This document shows, in pieces, positions 11,401 through 23,840 of a stretch of 64,000 bases of DNA; position 1 is the stretch's first letter; the number at the start of each line of letters is the position of its first letter. The translations under genes were made by a program, and so were the position numbers. Below the pieces are notes generated by a model that ran no database searches, had not been told where the DNA came from, and saw only the letters and a program-made list of their open reading frames with translations. The stretch is from Buteo buteo. Lineage: Eukaryota > Chordata > Aves > Accipitriformes > Accipitridae. The stretch is taken from positions 24,442,661 to 24,506,660 of the forward strand of contig NC_134181.1 in assembly GCF_964188355.1 (NCBI RefSeq), in the 5' to 3' direction.

Positions 11401-14400
11401 ATGGGGTTTTAACTCTGGTGACCAGTTGCACCCGAGGATCCAATTTATCCAGCGCTATTTTACCAGAGCTGAGGGCGGCTCTGCCACTGCACCAGCCGGG
11501 TTCAGGGCGGCACCACTTGACCTACCTGGTCTCTGCTCCGGTTGACCCTCTCCGTCAGCAGCTCCACTGTGGTCCTCTCTTCATCCAGCTCCACCTCCAG
11601 GCGTTTGGACTTTTCCTGCAAAGAGAAAGGACCAGAAGGGTCAGCACGGGCCTCGGGGTCCCTGTGGGCAGGGGGACAGGTGGCAGGAGGGGCTCAGGCT
11701 AGCCAAGGTTGGTGAGCTGGGATGCTGGAGGAAGGGAGTTCGCTCCAACAGTGCTTCCAACCCAGCAAAACCCAACCAGCCCGAGAGGCTCCGACACAGC
11801 CCGGGAGGCAGGAAAAGGGAGATGCCTGGATATGAGACACAGCAGCTTGATGCTGTGCAGACCCCCGCGCACCCACCACCCCATCGAGGGACAGTAATCC
11901 GCAAAGCAACAGCCTGCGGCAAGCCAAGCCACGGGGCAATGCCGGACAGAGCCGAAACAAAGCCAGCTGTGCTGGCAATTAGTAAATATTAATAGTACCA
12001 ATAGCACACCCCCCGCAGCGCTGCCAGGCTGCGTAACTCCTCTTTCCCAGCAGCTGTGGGATGGAGGATGGCTGGGTGAGCTCTGCCCCTTGCTGTTAGC
12101 ACACAGCACTGCAGGAACGGGATGAGTGGTTTTGGGGCGCTGAGCAGCGCTCCCCACCTCCAGCGTCTTGACATGCCGCGAGCGATCGTCCTGGGAGCGC
12201 TTCTTGGTCTCTATCTCCTGCTCGAGGTTGTGCAGCCGCTGGAGCAGCACCTCCTTATCCAGCAGCACGCTCTCCCGCTCCGCCTGGCTGTCCTGCAGTG
12301 CTTGCTTCAGCCGGGCAACCTGCAGCATCAAGGGCAGAGGCATCTCCAAGTGAGACATGTCCCCAGGCTCCCTATAGAGGGACCAAGAGGACAGCGTGGG
12401 GACCCACAACGTGCCAGCCCTTGCCCTACCTCGTCCTGCAGCCGTCCCATGTTGAACTGCATCTTCTCCACCTCGGCGCCCCGATCCTTGGCTTGTTTCT
12501 GAGAGTCCATGATCTCCTTCCGCGACTTCTCCTTGAACTCCTCCAGCTGCGACTTCAGCATGGCCAGCGAGCTATGCGACTCCTCTGTCATCTTCTCCAG
12601 CTGCAGCAGAGCGGGGACTGCTCAGGGGCTGGGGACCAGCCTATGCACCCTGTCCTGAGCCGATGGGACTCGAGGTGGGAGAAGATACCCGTGGGGATGG
12701 GGGTGACATTTCTGCTCCGTGGGCTCAGGAGCATCATGGCAAGGGGTGCAAGCCCTGCCAGAGCAGCCTGGATGTCCCCAAGCTCTGAGCAGGCACCGGG
12801 CTCTTGCAGGAGCCGCTTGGGGAAGGGTAGGGGACAACACGGCCCTAGGACACCAGGGGAAGCTGATCCCTGGGGACAGCAAGGTTTTAGAGTCTCCCGG
12901 GACATCAGGAAAGGATCGATCCCAACTGGCTCTGCAGGGAAACAAGATCTGTACCCAAAGTCCCGGATCCCTCCCCTAACCCAGCGAGGTCATCATGGAG
13001 ATCCCCATCCCGTGGCACAGAAAGTGGGTGTCATGGCACCAATGCCCCATGGGACAGGGGTCCTGGGGGTGCAAGCAGTCCCAGAGGCACCCGGACACCC
13101 AACCTCTTTGTTCAGCTTCTCCGTGGTGCGGTCAAGCAGGCGCTTCTGCTCTTCCAGCTCACTCTTAGTGCGCTTGAGCTGCTCCTTCTGCCTCTGCTCA
13201 TCCTGGTAGGACGTGCTCAGCTCCTGGTGCTCCTGTGTCAGCCGGGCCAGGCTCCGCTGCGCTTCCTCCAGGCGGGTCTCCAGCAACCGCTTGGCCATCA
13301 GCAGCTCCTGCTGCTGCTCCGTGGCTTCACCCAGTGACTCCTCCATCTGCCTGCGCTCTGCCTGCAAAGATGGGGCTCTTCAAACTCCTTCCTATGGCAG
13401 GAGAACAGCTCAGGGCAGCTCAGGAACAGCTGCAGCCCCAGTACCTCCAGTTTGGTGACCTTCTCCTTGAGCCGCGCCTGGGAGCCCTCCCAGTTCTCGC
13501 CCAAGCGCTCGTACTCCTTCAGCTGTGTCTCCATCCCAATGGCCTTCCTCCTCAGGTCATCGTTCTGCTCCTGCAGCTCCCGCAGGCTGGACTCCACCAT
13601 CTTCCTCGCCTGCTCCGATGCCTCCCGCGCACTCTCCAGGGATGCCTTTGCCTGCAATGCAGCCACAGCATGGGGTGGACCCAGGGCCAGCCACTGACCC
13701 AGGAGTCTTGGGGGGCAGTTTGGGCTTGCATCCATTGGGAGGACCCCACAGCGGGTGGATCCAGGGCTGCAGGTTTGCCGCACCGCCCCACGGCTGCGAA
13801 ATTTGGGGCTCACAGGAAGGTGCAAGGGCAGCCCACAGTGGGGATCGCTCCTTGGCTTGTGGCTGGGTGGGGGCAAACCCTTTCCCTTAGCGCTCACCTT
13901 GGTGGCCTCGTCCCGCTCCTCCTGGAGCTGCTGCAGATCTCTGCGGTACCGCTCCAGCTCCCCGTCGTGGCTGGACGCTTCCTCCTGCATGGTGCCCTTC
14001 AGCACAGCCAGCTCCTGCTCCTGCTGCCGCAGCAGCTCCTCCCGGCTCTGCTTCTCTGCCGTCAGCTCCCGCTGCGCCTCCCGCATCTGCCGCAGCTCCT
14101 GGGATGGAGGGGACGGGGCGTCAGGGACCCTTGGAGCTGGACGCGGTCCTCAGCACTGCGTGCGCCTCCTCCCTTGTCACCCACCTTCCTGAGTGCCTCC
14201 AGCTCACTGGGGTCCACTGTGCTGCTCCGTGCCTGGTCTGCCTCCTCCCGGGCGGCTGTGAAGCGCTCCCGCAGCTCCCGCAGCTCCTCCTCAAACTCCT
14301 CCCGCTCCAGCTTCACCTGCAGCAGCCTAGAGAGGGGCAGGATGAGGCCACCCAACTCCATCCCTGCATCCTTGTGTCCCACACCCCCACTCCCAAGTCC

Positions 14401-17400
14401 CAGCATGCCTAGAGAGCAGCACCCAGCTCGGCTATCACCTTCCTCCCTACATGCCCAGGGGAGGAGGAGAACCAGTCCCATCCCAGCTCCTGACCCATTT
14501 TAACGGCGTTTGGAGTAAAGATGCCAGATGGTCGCGAGTGGCTGGACCTCCATGAAAGCTGCTCGTGCCTCCAGCTCAGCCGCAGTGAGGGTACTTACTC
14601 CTGCTTGGTGTTGCGCAGCTCGTCCTTATTCTTCTGGAACATGTCCCGCCAGTGCCCCATCTCCTCCGTGCTCTCTTCCAGCTCCCGCTGCAAGTTCCTC
14701 ACCACGGCATTGATCTTCTGCCTCTCCAACTCCAGGTTAGCCTGATCCTGCATTGCAATGTGGAGTACTCAGCTGCAGAGCATCCTTGCAGGATGCTCCA
14801 ACAATGCTAAGGTCCTGCCGCAGCTAATGCCCTCCCGAACCAGCGCAGGGAACCCAGGAAGGGATCTGGGAAGACTCCACACCTCTGCAGATCGGCTCCA
14901 CTCACCCCACAGGGTCTCCGCCATGGGGCAGAGAGAGCTGGGGCAGACGGATGCTCTTGGGGCAGGACACAAACCCCATTTCCAGCTCAGGACCATTTAA
15001 AGAGGGAATTCAAGGACATGACTCCAAGCAGAGACCCTCCCCAGCTGCAGCCAGCATGTCCCCATCCACCAGCTCTCCCCAGCAGCCCTCCTCATGGCCA
15101 GACCTGTGAGATGTCCTCCATGCTGCGTCGCAGCTGGTCCATGTCGCTCTGGTACTGCTGCCGGACACGGTCGAGCTCCTTGTCGTGGCTGGCCACCTCC
15201 TCCTTGAGGGCTCCCTTCAGCGCTGTCAGCTCCCGCTCCCGCAGCCGCAGCTGCTCCTCCTGACGCTGTTTGGAGCTAAGGGCCTCCTCCAGCTCCTCCC
15301 TGGTCTCCAGCAGTTCCTGGGTGAAGGGGACAGCTGGGCTCAGTGCCAGCGAAGCGACACAGGGGGATGCTCACGCCCCGGTGCGACCATCACCATACCT
15401 TGTACAAGGCTTCGCCATCCGGGGACACACAGGAGCCCTTGTGCAGGTCGTCGAGCTCTCGGTGCATTGCCAGCAGCTGCTCCTTGCAGTCACCCAGACA
15501 GGTCTCTGCCTGCTCCTTGGCTGTTTTCACTTCGCTCAGCCTGGAGGGCAGCGCAGAGTCCTTCACAGCACAGGGCACGAGACCCCGGCCACATCTGCAC
15601 CCCAAAGGGCCGGGGCTGCAGCCCTCACCCATAAGCATCTACACTGGTGGGCAGCTCATCCCGGTGTGGCAAAGGGGACGGGGACAACAGGGGGGACAGC
15701 CACCCACCCTGCACTCCCCCAGCCCTCCTTGCATTTCCAAACGCCCCTGCCACCCTCCCACCACCCTCTGTCTCCCCCCACCGGGGACAGACAAATGTCC
15801 CCAGCCCTGGCATGTTCAGCAGTGCGACTGCAGCTCTTACTCTTGCAAACTTCTCTGCAGCTCCTGGGTTTTCTTCTCCAGGGTCCCCCGCAGACGCTGG
15901 CTCTCCCCTTCGGCCTCCCGCAGCCGGGCTTCCAGCGCCCGAGCAGAGCTGCTCCTCACCGGCTCCCTAGTCAGCTCCAGCTTCTGGCAGAGCTGCAGGA
16001 GAAGCGGGGGAACGAACACCAGTTACATCCCCTCCTGGGGGCAGAGCAGCCAGTGATGCTCCCATCCCACGTCTCCAGCATCCCCCCTGCCGGGTCTGTT
16101 GGGGATGGGAAGGACTTCTGCACCCCCAGCATCCCTGAGACACCCCAGAGGGGTGTAAATCAGACCAGGAGAAGATTTGGTCTTGCCTGGGCTCCCAAGC
16201 CCAAGTAAAAAGGGGCTCACAGCAGGGACCCATTGTGCTTGTCCCCCTCCCAGGGATGTAAACTGTGACCCCGTGTCTCCCTAAGCCCCTCAACCTTCTG
16301 CTTGGCCTCACCTTGGTCTCCTCATTGAGCTTCTCCTGCAGCTCCTCCACCTTCCTGGCCAGCTCCCTGTGCTGGGGCTGGGAACACGCCACATCCTTGG
16401 CAGGTGCCTGGAGAGACCCCCCCCCCAAGCTCACTCAGTGGATTCAGGGTGCTGCAACCCCCCGGGACCACAGCTCCGTCCCCAGCCACAGCCTTTCAGC
16501 TGCACACTGCCGTGGTCCTGGCATGCTGGGACATGGTGCCAGGAAGGTAGGACCCTCAGAGGGGGGCTTGGGGAGCAGTCTCCCCCCAAACACCAGGATG
16601 GCCCCGACTCACCGCCAGCTCCTGCATCTTCTCAAACAGCCGGGCAGCTTTCCTCTTCAGGGAGATTTCGCTCTCGCTGCTCCTGTGGGCAACAGAGCCG
16701 GGGGAAGCGTTTGGGGATGGGGGGGGTGGAGCGGGGGCATGGCTGAGCCCGGGGTGCAGGAACATCCCCAGCGCTTTTCCACTCGCTCCCCAAAAATCCT
16801 GAGCACCAGCTGGTTACAGGGGCATCCCCACTCCCAAACCAACCCGCAGCATCCCAGCCGCAACCACTGGGACTTCCAGAAAGGGGCAGGGAGCAACAGG
16901 GGCACTCAGGGGGGATTTGGGGGGCTCACCCCTCCTTCAGGATGCTGTAGATGAGCTCCTTGGGGTGCTCAGTGCTGCCGGGCTGGGTGACCTCCCGCTG
17001 GTCCCGCAGCAGGTCCGGGGTGGATTTGAGCTGCCGCAAGGGATAAAAAAAAGCTCATCTCTGGCAAGGGCACGAGTCCGCCCACCAGCCCTCCAGGTCC
17101 CACTGCTCTGGAGGATGCCAGCACTTGCCTTGGTGCCAGTGACCCCCTTGGTGACCCTTGTGATCCCAGCAGGATCCGGCCCCCTGGTACCTGCAGCTCT
17201 GCCTGGGCTTTGCTCTGCAGCCGCTCAGCCACAGTCTCCTCCACGCCCCGGTTTGCCCGCTGGCTCCTTGTCCCGCCGTCCTCCATCCCTCCAGCTCTGC
17301 TTGGGCGGCTCAGGCTGCCAGCGGGCACCGAGGACTGGGGGTGAATGGCACCGGCCTGGCGCTGGGCACTGCTCAGCTCCCTGGCATCCGGCACGTCGCG

Positions 17401-18216
17401 GTGGGGGACGCGGCTGTCCAGGCTCTGGGAGCGCTTCCTCTCCTCCGAGGCGATCCGGCCCCTCCTGGCCACGCGCCCTCGCTGCTGCACCTTCCTGTCG
17501 AATTTGCTGATGAGCGAATCCACCGAGGAGAGGGGTTTGGTGTCCACATCGCTGCCACCAGTGACCACCGCGGCCTCTGTGTCTGAGGAGGGGTCCTTGG
17601 CCCTGACGCTTGAGCCAGAAGCTTTGCTCCGCTCCGGTGCGATGTTCAACATGCTGCTGCTTTTGCTGCCGGCCAGAGCCCGGTGCTGCCGGCTGCCACC
17701 AGCCCGGGGAGCACCAGCGGCAAAGGGCTCGTCTGAGGCAGCACCAAGCAGATCCCCGTGGGACTGAGTCCTCCGCAGCTCCTCCCCAAGCAGCCGTTTG
17801 CCCGGCAGAGATTTGGGCTCATGCTGGGAGGTCGCCGAGATGCCGCTCGTCTCCTCGTCGGAGGTGCTGTAGGATGAGCCACGCTTGGGCTGCCGTCCGG
17901 CATAGGGGTTTTCCGGCAGGTCGGAGTCGGAGCTGACAGAGCCAGAGGGCCAGGGGCCGGTGGGGGGGTTTGGGTAGGAGCCCTCGCTCTTGATCTGCAC
18001 CCCGAAGGAGTCGCCGCCCTTCTCGCCGCTGTTGAGGACGACGAAGGGCTGCCCGGCGATGCCCTGCACCCGCACCGCCACCCCATAGGAGCTAGGCTTG
18101 CCCCGTGCCTTGGGGGGTCTCCGGGGCTCCTGCAGGTCATTGATGAAGCGGATCTGGACGCCGTAGTCCACAGGGCTCTGCTTCTCTGCCATCGCGGTGC
18201 TCACCGGCCACTCCAT
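8434..18216 (-). CDS. CGN: Cingulin, complete coding region (20 coding exons)
   Basis: Exons in transcript order: 17191-18216, 16930-17030, 16613-16682, 16312-16371 (or to 16377), 15841-15992, 15399-15540, 15104-15316, 14599-14747, 14185-14326, 13898-14098, 13445-13651, 13104-13361, 12430-12600, 12158-12319, 11526-11615, 10188-10271, 9155-9273, 8955-9063, 8668-8831, 8434-8575. Phases agree throughout and give about 1,253 residues (human about 1,200). Cingulin is a cytoplasmic plaque protein of tight junctions. The head (residues 1-400) carries the ZO-1 interaction motif around 41-66 (YGVAVRVQGIAGQPFVVLNSG), nearly identical to human CGN and unlike CGNL1. Basic-serine sites RTQSHGD (about 149) and RKRSQSLDSR (about 260) resemble kinase sites. 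A long heptad rod runs from about 400 to 1,190, then a short tail ending ANLQTSSC. The start follows human, which also has ME.. ahead of an internal MAE; MAEK at residue 9 is the alternative. CGN points away from PSMB4. Confidence 0.95.
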
Positions 18217-18239
18217 CCCCGGAGCTCAGCACCGTGGTC
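18217..18239 (-). other. CGN: CGN 5' UTR part of the first coding exon
   Basis: A CCCAG acceptor on the minus strand (plus-strand 18240-18244) precedes 23 nt of leader and the ATG at 18214-18216. The start codon is therefore in exon 2, and a non-coding exon 1 must lie further right. Confidence 0.6.
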
Positions 18240-18495
18240 CTGGGCAGGGGAGAAAGGGAGCAGTCACCCTCAGATCAGAGTCAGCACTCAGCGACGGTCC
18301 GGCAGCGCTTTCCCATGAGGACAGGTACCAGTGGACACCCGGTGCCAGCGCTGCAGCGTCCCCAGGACAGGACGGGGACAAGGCTTGCTGTGCTGGCACT
18401 TGCATCGCCCGGCTGCTCCCGGGAGGACGCTGGGGAGGGCAGGGAGAGCAAACCCCCCCCCACCCCGCACACAGCATCGGCGGCCAGACCCTCAC

Positions 18496-18700
18496 CGTGT
18501 CTCCTGCCGCTCGCCCTTGGCGGCAGGACCCCGGGGATGCAGAAGCAGAGATCCCGGCTCTGCTCCTGCTGCCTCCCAGGCGCCTGCGGAACGCCGCAGC
18601 CTCGCTGCAGCCGGAGCTCCAGCGTCCCTCAGCATCACTCCCAGCGCCCGCTGTCCCCGCGGCCAGGGCAGCTGCCCAGGTCCCGTGGGGAGGGGACAGA
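18496..18700 (-). other. CGN: Candidate non-coding exon 1 of CGN
   Basis: A strong minus-strand donor (ACACG then GTGAGG, boundary at 18496) closes a GC-rich segment about 250 bp upstream of the CGN exon 2 acceptor. The 5' limit is a guess; no TATA box or initiator is clear. Transcript data are needed to accept or reject this exon. Confidence 0.35.
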
Positions 18701-21700
18701 TATGAGCAGTGACATATTGGGAACAGCATGATGTAACCCTCCCCCTTGGTCCTGGCGGCACCCAGGGTGATGCCGGCCGGCAGGAGAGCGGCAGCAGCTG
18801 AGGACACGGAGGGGGATGAGCTCCCCTATAGGCACCTAGGGGGTTTAAGTGATGAAAAAGCCCCAAATCAGCCCCTGAGCCCCGCAGCATCGTGCTTCCC
18901 CCACCCCGAGCACCAGCGGCTCCTTTCTCTGCTGTACATAAACTGGATGCTGGGAGTGGAGTGAGGTGCTGAGCGCTCAGCTCGCACCTGCGTCCCCCGA
19001 AGGGTGTCCCGGGGGACCCCGGGATGCAAGGGAACCCTGAGCCAGGGAGGGGGATGCTTAAACACATCACATGCATGGAGAAAAACAAAAAAGCAAACCC
19101 CAAACCCCATGCTTTCAGCTCAGGTCTGGATATTGCCCTCAAAGCTGCCCCAGCCCAGAGCGAGGAGCCGGCAGGGATGGAGCACAAATGCAAATGGAGC
19201 AGCGGGATGCCCAGCACAGCTGGTCTCTCCCACGTCCTCACGTCAGCCCTGAGCCCACACCTCCTCCTGTGCCCACCCTGGGGAAGAAGCCAGAGCCCAA
19301 GCCCTGCTGCCATGGGACACAGCTTTCTGCAGAGATGGAAAGCACCAGAGATGCTGGGCCCAGAGCAGAAGCATGGGGCAGAGGCAGCAGCGGGTGCAGC
19401 ACAGACCCCGCTGGGCAGTGCCAGGAAGGACAAGTCATTTGCTTCCCCTGGCCCTGCCAGCTCCCCACCACCGCCGTCTGCTCCTTTCCCCCAGCCAAAC
19501 TTGGCAGGGATGGCTCCTGCGGCTCTTCCATTTTGCCGGAGTCACAACAAGCCCTTTGGGTCTCCTGCATCCCTCCCCAGACCCGGCAGCGAGGGCAGCA
19601 ACCAGGAGCTGCAGGCAGCAGCAGGCAAGAGACCAGCTATTTATTCCACAGGCAAAACAGCCCAGGAGCCGACACATGGGATGGGAGAAGAGCCCCTGAA
19701 TCGTGAGCTCGTTATTCCTGCATGGTGTCCAGCTAACGAGATCAGCAACAGACACCAGCCTCTATAAACACACCCTCAGCCCAGCACTCGCAGCAGGAGC
19801 CCCTAAAGCAAATCCCATCTGTCTTGTCCCTCCAGGCATTGCAGCATCCCCTCCAAGCCACAGGGACGGCCCCCACCGCTACTGGGGTAGGAACCATGAG
19901 CCCTGGGTGCAGCACTTGCCTTGGGAAGACCTTTGGATGGGTGGCAAGGGGTGGCACAGCGTCCTCCTGCAGCATTGCCAGTGGGGCAGGGGCTCACCGA
20001 GCAAAGCCCCATCTGTGCCAGCATCACCGCAGCCGGCAAAAGATGCAGCTCTGCCCCACCGCCCACCCCTGCCCTGGCACGATGGGAAGCAGGGGGTGAA
20101 TAACCACAGGGGTCGGATGCGGTTGGGGATGTCGCTGGGGTCAAACCCAGTCGGCACAGGACCGGACTGGGGAGAGGAGGATTTGTTCTTTCCAAGGGAG
20201 CACCAGCTTGAGATGCATGGCTTTGCTCCGAGTTTTGGGGGGCTCTGGAGGCACAAGCCGGGCATCTGGGGAGCTGGGAGGAAGCAGGTGAGCCAGGCCT
20301 GGCCAGTAAACTCCCAGGAATGCTTCCTTCCTCCTGGAAGGACTCCAGCTTGTAGATAAAGGGTTGGAGCCGGATCACATTCCTGTGTGGGAGAGCAACA
20401 CCGAGCCCCAGGCTGGAAACACAGCCCCGGGAGGGGATTTCACTGGAAACCGCAGGGAAAGAGCCTGGAAGTAGAAGGGATAGAGAATTGGGGCTAAAAA
20501 TAGGCTGGTTATTGTCCCCAGGGTGTGCGCCATACTCCAACACACCTTAACCCTGCCCCAGGTCAGGCTGGCAGCAACCACGGCACCAAGCAATGGGGGT
20601 CCCGCACCCGGCCAAGGCAAGAGCAGAGCTGGCAGGAGCAGGCAGGCAGCAAACCAGCAGGAGAGGTCTCTTGCCGGCGGTCACGCACCTCCGGCATCAC
20701 GCTGCCGGCCGGCAGCGCCGGGGATGGCGGCCAGCCAGCTCCACTTGCCCAGATCAGTGGCACAATAAGCCCTTTGTGCCGACGACGTTAACCCAGAAAG
20801 TTGTTTTGCAATTTGCAGGCGGTGCTGGAAAAGGCTCCTACACCGAGCAGGAGCTCGCCCCAGCTCTCCCGCTCCCCTCCAGAGCCAAAAACACCCAGGT
20901 GGGAAAGGTGATGGCTGCCAGGTCGGGCTGATCCTCCTCCATCAAGGTCAGGCAGGTAATCTGACCGCGGGCAGTTGCACACTGGGACCCCAGCAAGGAA
21001 CTGGCCCCATTTTGCATTGAAGCCAGAGCCCATCTCTGGGCCACCTCCGTCTGAACCGAGCAGGTCGGCTTGTGTGGCTGCTGCACCCCCTGAGCACGGG
21101 AAGCAAAAGCTGTCGTATTATCCCAAAGCACTTCATGTCCAGACCGACATCGCGGGGAAAGGGCCAGCAGAGATGCACAAACCCGGCATTTCTCCCCCGT
21201 CACCTGTTTTTTGGCTCCTGGCACGGTTCAGGCTATTTCCACCGAGGGTTTCCCCAAAGCTCTGCCCTGCCTGCAGCGCTGCTTGCTCAACTGTGTTTGT
21301 ACGCAGCCCTGGTTTTGCTCAGGGCCAAAGTCCAAGGCTGATTTCAGGTGCAGGCAGCACAAGCTGTGCCTGCGCCCTGCCCACCACCGGGCTAGCCCGC
21401 ACCGACACCAGTGGAGACCGGCTATTCCTGCTCTCCCGCAAACTCCGAAACCCCGATAAATCCTCGGCCGAGCATGTGAGCCATGCGCTGCCAGCCGGGT
21501 CAGAGGAACCCGAAACCAGGGCACCTGCGTCACACAACAGGGACGGGCTTATCATGACATCTACATGCCAGCACTGTGCCAGGGGCTGGAAGAGGGTTGT
21601 CCATGGGGGATAAGGGTCGCCCCACAGGCGATGTCCCCTGGGGCTCCCACGGGAGCTGATAAAGACTGAATTCCTTTGTATCCCAGCCCAGCCACAGGCA

Positions 21701-23388
21701 GAGCCCTCGGGTTAATTATCAACCTAGAGACTGGAAAATCCTGTTCCCTGCCTCTCCCAGAGCCCCATTTTGGAAACCGAAAGCCCTGTCCCTCCTGCGG
21801 GACCCTGTGCTCCAACACCGTAGGGTCAGACCCGATGCCAAACTACGCTCTCTGGGTCACATCCGTTACCAAACCGTGCTTTCCACTGTCATGCCGAGGG
21901 CAGCACTCCACTGCAGTGCCCCAAAACCACCAGCGTGGCACAACCCACACTGTAACGTGTTTACTGCAGCACCGATCAGATCAGTTTACTGGTTTCCAAG
22001 CAAGTTGTGCCTTTGAAACCAGAATTATTTTGATCCACATGCTCATGGGGATAAATATTTCCTGGGGGACACCAGCAGGGAGCAAGGAAGAGCTCCGGGG
22101 ACATAATGTGGATCCACACAGGTCTCCAGTGCTGCAAGGCTTGGATGCTCTGGTTTCACCCCAAACTGGGGATCCCCGTCTCTTCCCATATCATTGCGAT
22201 CCCCAGGGCCGGCTCAGGCAGCACAAACATGAGTGCGCAGGCATCACGCTGACCCCGTGGGGACCGCAGAACCTCCGTCCCTGGGGCAGTGCCCTCGGAG
22301 GCGATCCTGCAGCTCCCACCCCTAAAAAGACAATGCTGAGGGGAGATGCTGCGAGTACTGCAGCCACGACATGGCAGGCGATGGGCTCTGTTCGGCAAAC
22401 AAGGGGGCTCCGTTCGGCAAACGGCACCTTGTCTCCAGGGATGGATATGGAAATCCAGCTCCACTCCAAACCAGCTCAACTGGTTGGGGTGGTGGGAGAG
22501 GAAAGCCAGCCCTGAGGAAGCCGCAAACACCCTCCCAAACAAAAGCTTGCAACAGCGGTCAGAGGATGGGGACGGGTTAGCGAGAGCCGGTGCATCGGGA
22601 CCTCAAGATGCAAATAAGTCTCGAGGCAGCAAATAAGTCAGATGGCAGCAGGGATGACACCCAAGCCCTAGATTTTTCTTTCTTATTTAAACAGGCTGCT
22701 AAAAATACTGCCCCGGGAGCCTGGTGAAGTAGGGCAGCTCCCTGCATTAAAGCTTCAGGACTCTGGCAGGGCAGGGCCCTGGCCGCAGCAGCCATGTCGC
22801 TTCCACGCTGGTGCAAAATTTCCCTTGAACCTGCCAGGTCCAAAAGGCTTTTTCCTGGCTTCGGGATGGAACTTGCCCTCCTGTGACTCATGGCTCTGGG
22901 TGAGAAAAGGCAGGGGTTGATTATCTCCATGCTAACGGGGAGAAGCGGTGATGGTCACTGCCGCCCCTACAGAGGGCCCTATAGAGGGATGCTATTGGGT
23001 CCCTGTATGGGACTGCTCCTCAAAGGACAAGAGCACCTGCAGATACAACTTCCATAGGGAAATGCAGATCCCTTACGGAAGGGACAGTCCCCACAGACGG
23101 CAGGTAAAGGCAGTTCCCGTAGGGGCTACAGGGGACAGCAGGTCCCTGATGGAGCAGAGCCAGCAGAATAGGGACAACCCAGGTCCCTCACCGGGGCAGC
23201 ACCCTGGGGCTCCCTATAGGATCTGCTATAGGTCAGGTCACACCCTGGGGAGAAGAACCTCTATGGGGACTGCAATAGGGTGGACCACACGACAAGGACA
23301 AGGACCCCCATAGAGCCAGCCCCTATAGGATCTTCTAGAGGGAAGAATCCCCCTCTCCAAAGGCAAGCCCATACAGGCCCAGCCCCTA
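18701..23388. other. CGN-PSMB4 intergenic DNA, no gene recognised
   Basis: About 4.7 kb of GC-rich sequence in which I see no homologous exon, RNA gene or intact mobile element. Open frames are numerous on both strands, but they overlap, lack splice support and match nothing I know. From about 22.96 kb the text fills with degenerate CCTATAGG / CCCTATGG words that lead into the regular minisatellite. CGN enhancers or another CGN promoter could lie here, but nothing in the sequence proves it. Confidence 0.5.
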
Positions 23389-23840
23389 TAGGCTCTGCCA
23401 TAGGGCAGGGCACACCCCAGAGATAACAGCCCCTATGGCCCCAGCCCCTATAGGCTCTGCCATAGGGCAGGGCACACCCCAGAGATAACAGCCCCTATGG
23501 CCCCAGCCCCTATAGGCTCAGCCATAGGGCAGGGCACACCCCAGAGATAACAGCCCCTATGGCCCCAGCCCCTACAGGCTCAGCCATAGGGCAGGGCACA
23601 CCCCAGAGATAACAGCCCCTATGGCCCCAGCCCCTATAGACTCTGCCATGGGGCAGGGCACACCCCAGAGATAATAGCCCCTATGGCCCCAGCCCCTATA
23701 GGCTCTGCCATGGGGCAGGGCACGGCCCAGGAAGGACAACACCTATAGACCCAGCCCCTATGGGCTCCTGCCATGGGGCAGGACACCCTCCCGGGACAGC
23801 AGCCCCTACGGCCCCAGGCCCTATAGGCGCTGCCGTGGGG
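23389..23840. repeat. 62-bp tandem repeat (minisatellite), about 7 copies
   Basis: The anchor CTC(T/A)GCCAT(A/G)GG recurs at 23393, 23455, 23517, 23579, 23641 and 23703, always 62 bp apart, with a diverged copy at 23765. The middle units are almost identical; the outer ones have substitutions. Each unit holds CCCTATGGC and its exact reverse complement GCCATAGGG about 20 bp apart, with palindromic CCTATAGG between them, so each could form a stem-loop. The array ends about 600 bp before the PSMB4 start codon. Confidence 0.9.

Noticed and set aside
12298..16434. Long open frames on the plus strand through 12.3-16.4 kb (up to 422 codons)
   Set aside because: They are antisense shadows of cingulin coiled-coil exons. 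CAG/CTC/GAG-rich exons in GC-rich DNA give few antisense stops. No homology, and they cross verified minus-strand introns.
8434..18216. Paracingulin (CGNL1) as the identity
   Set aside because: The head motif and MAEK..VDYGVQIRF start match CGN, and the neighbours TUFT1, PSMB4 and POGZ are those of CGN.
18492..22942. Frames of 200-313 codons between CGN and PSMB4
   Set aside because: They overlap on both strands, have low-complexity translations, no recognisable domain, and no consistent splice partners. GC content explains them.
23389..23840. A CRISPR-like array
   Set aside because: The whole 62-bp unit repeats with no variable spacers, and this is a vertebrate nuclear locus; it is a minisatellite.
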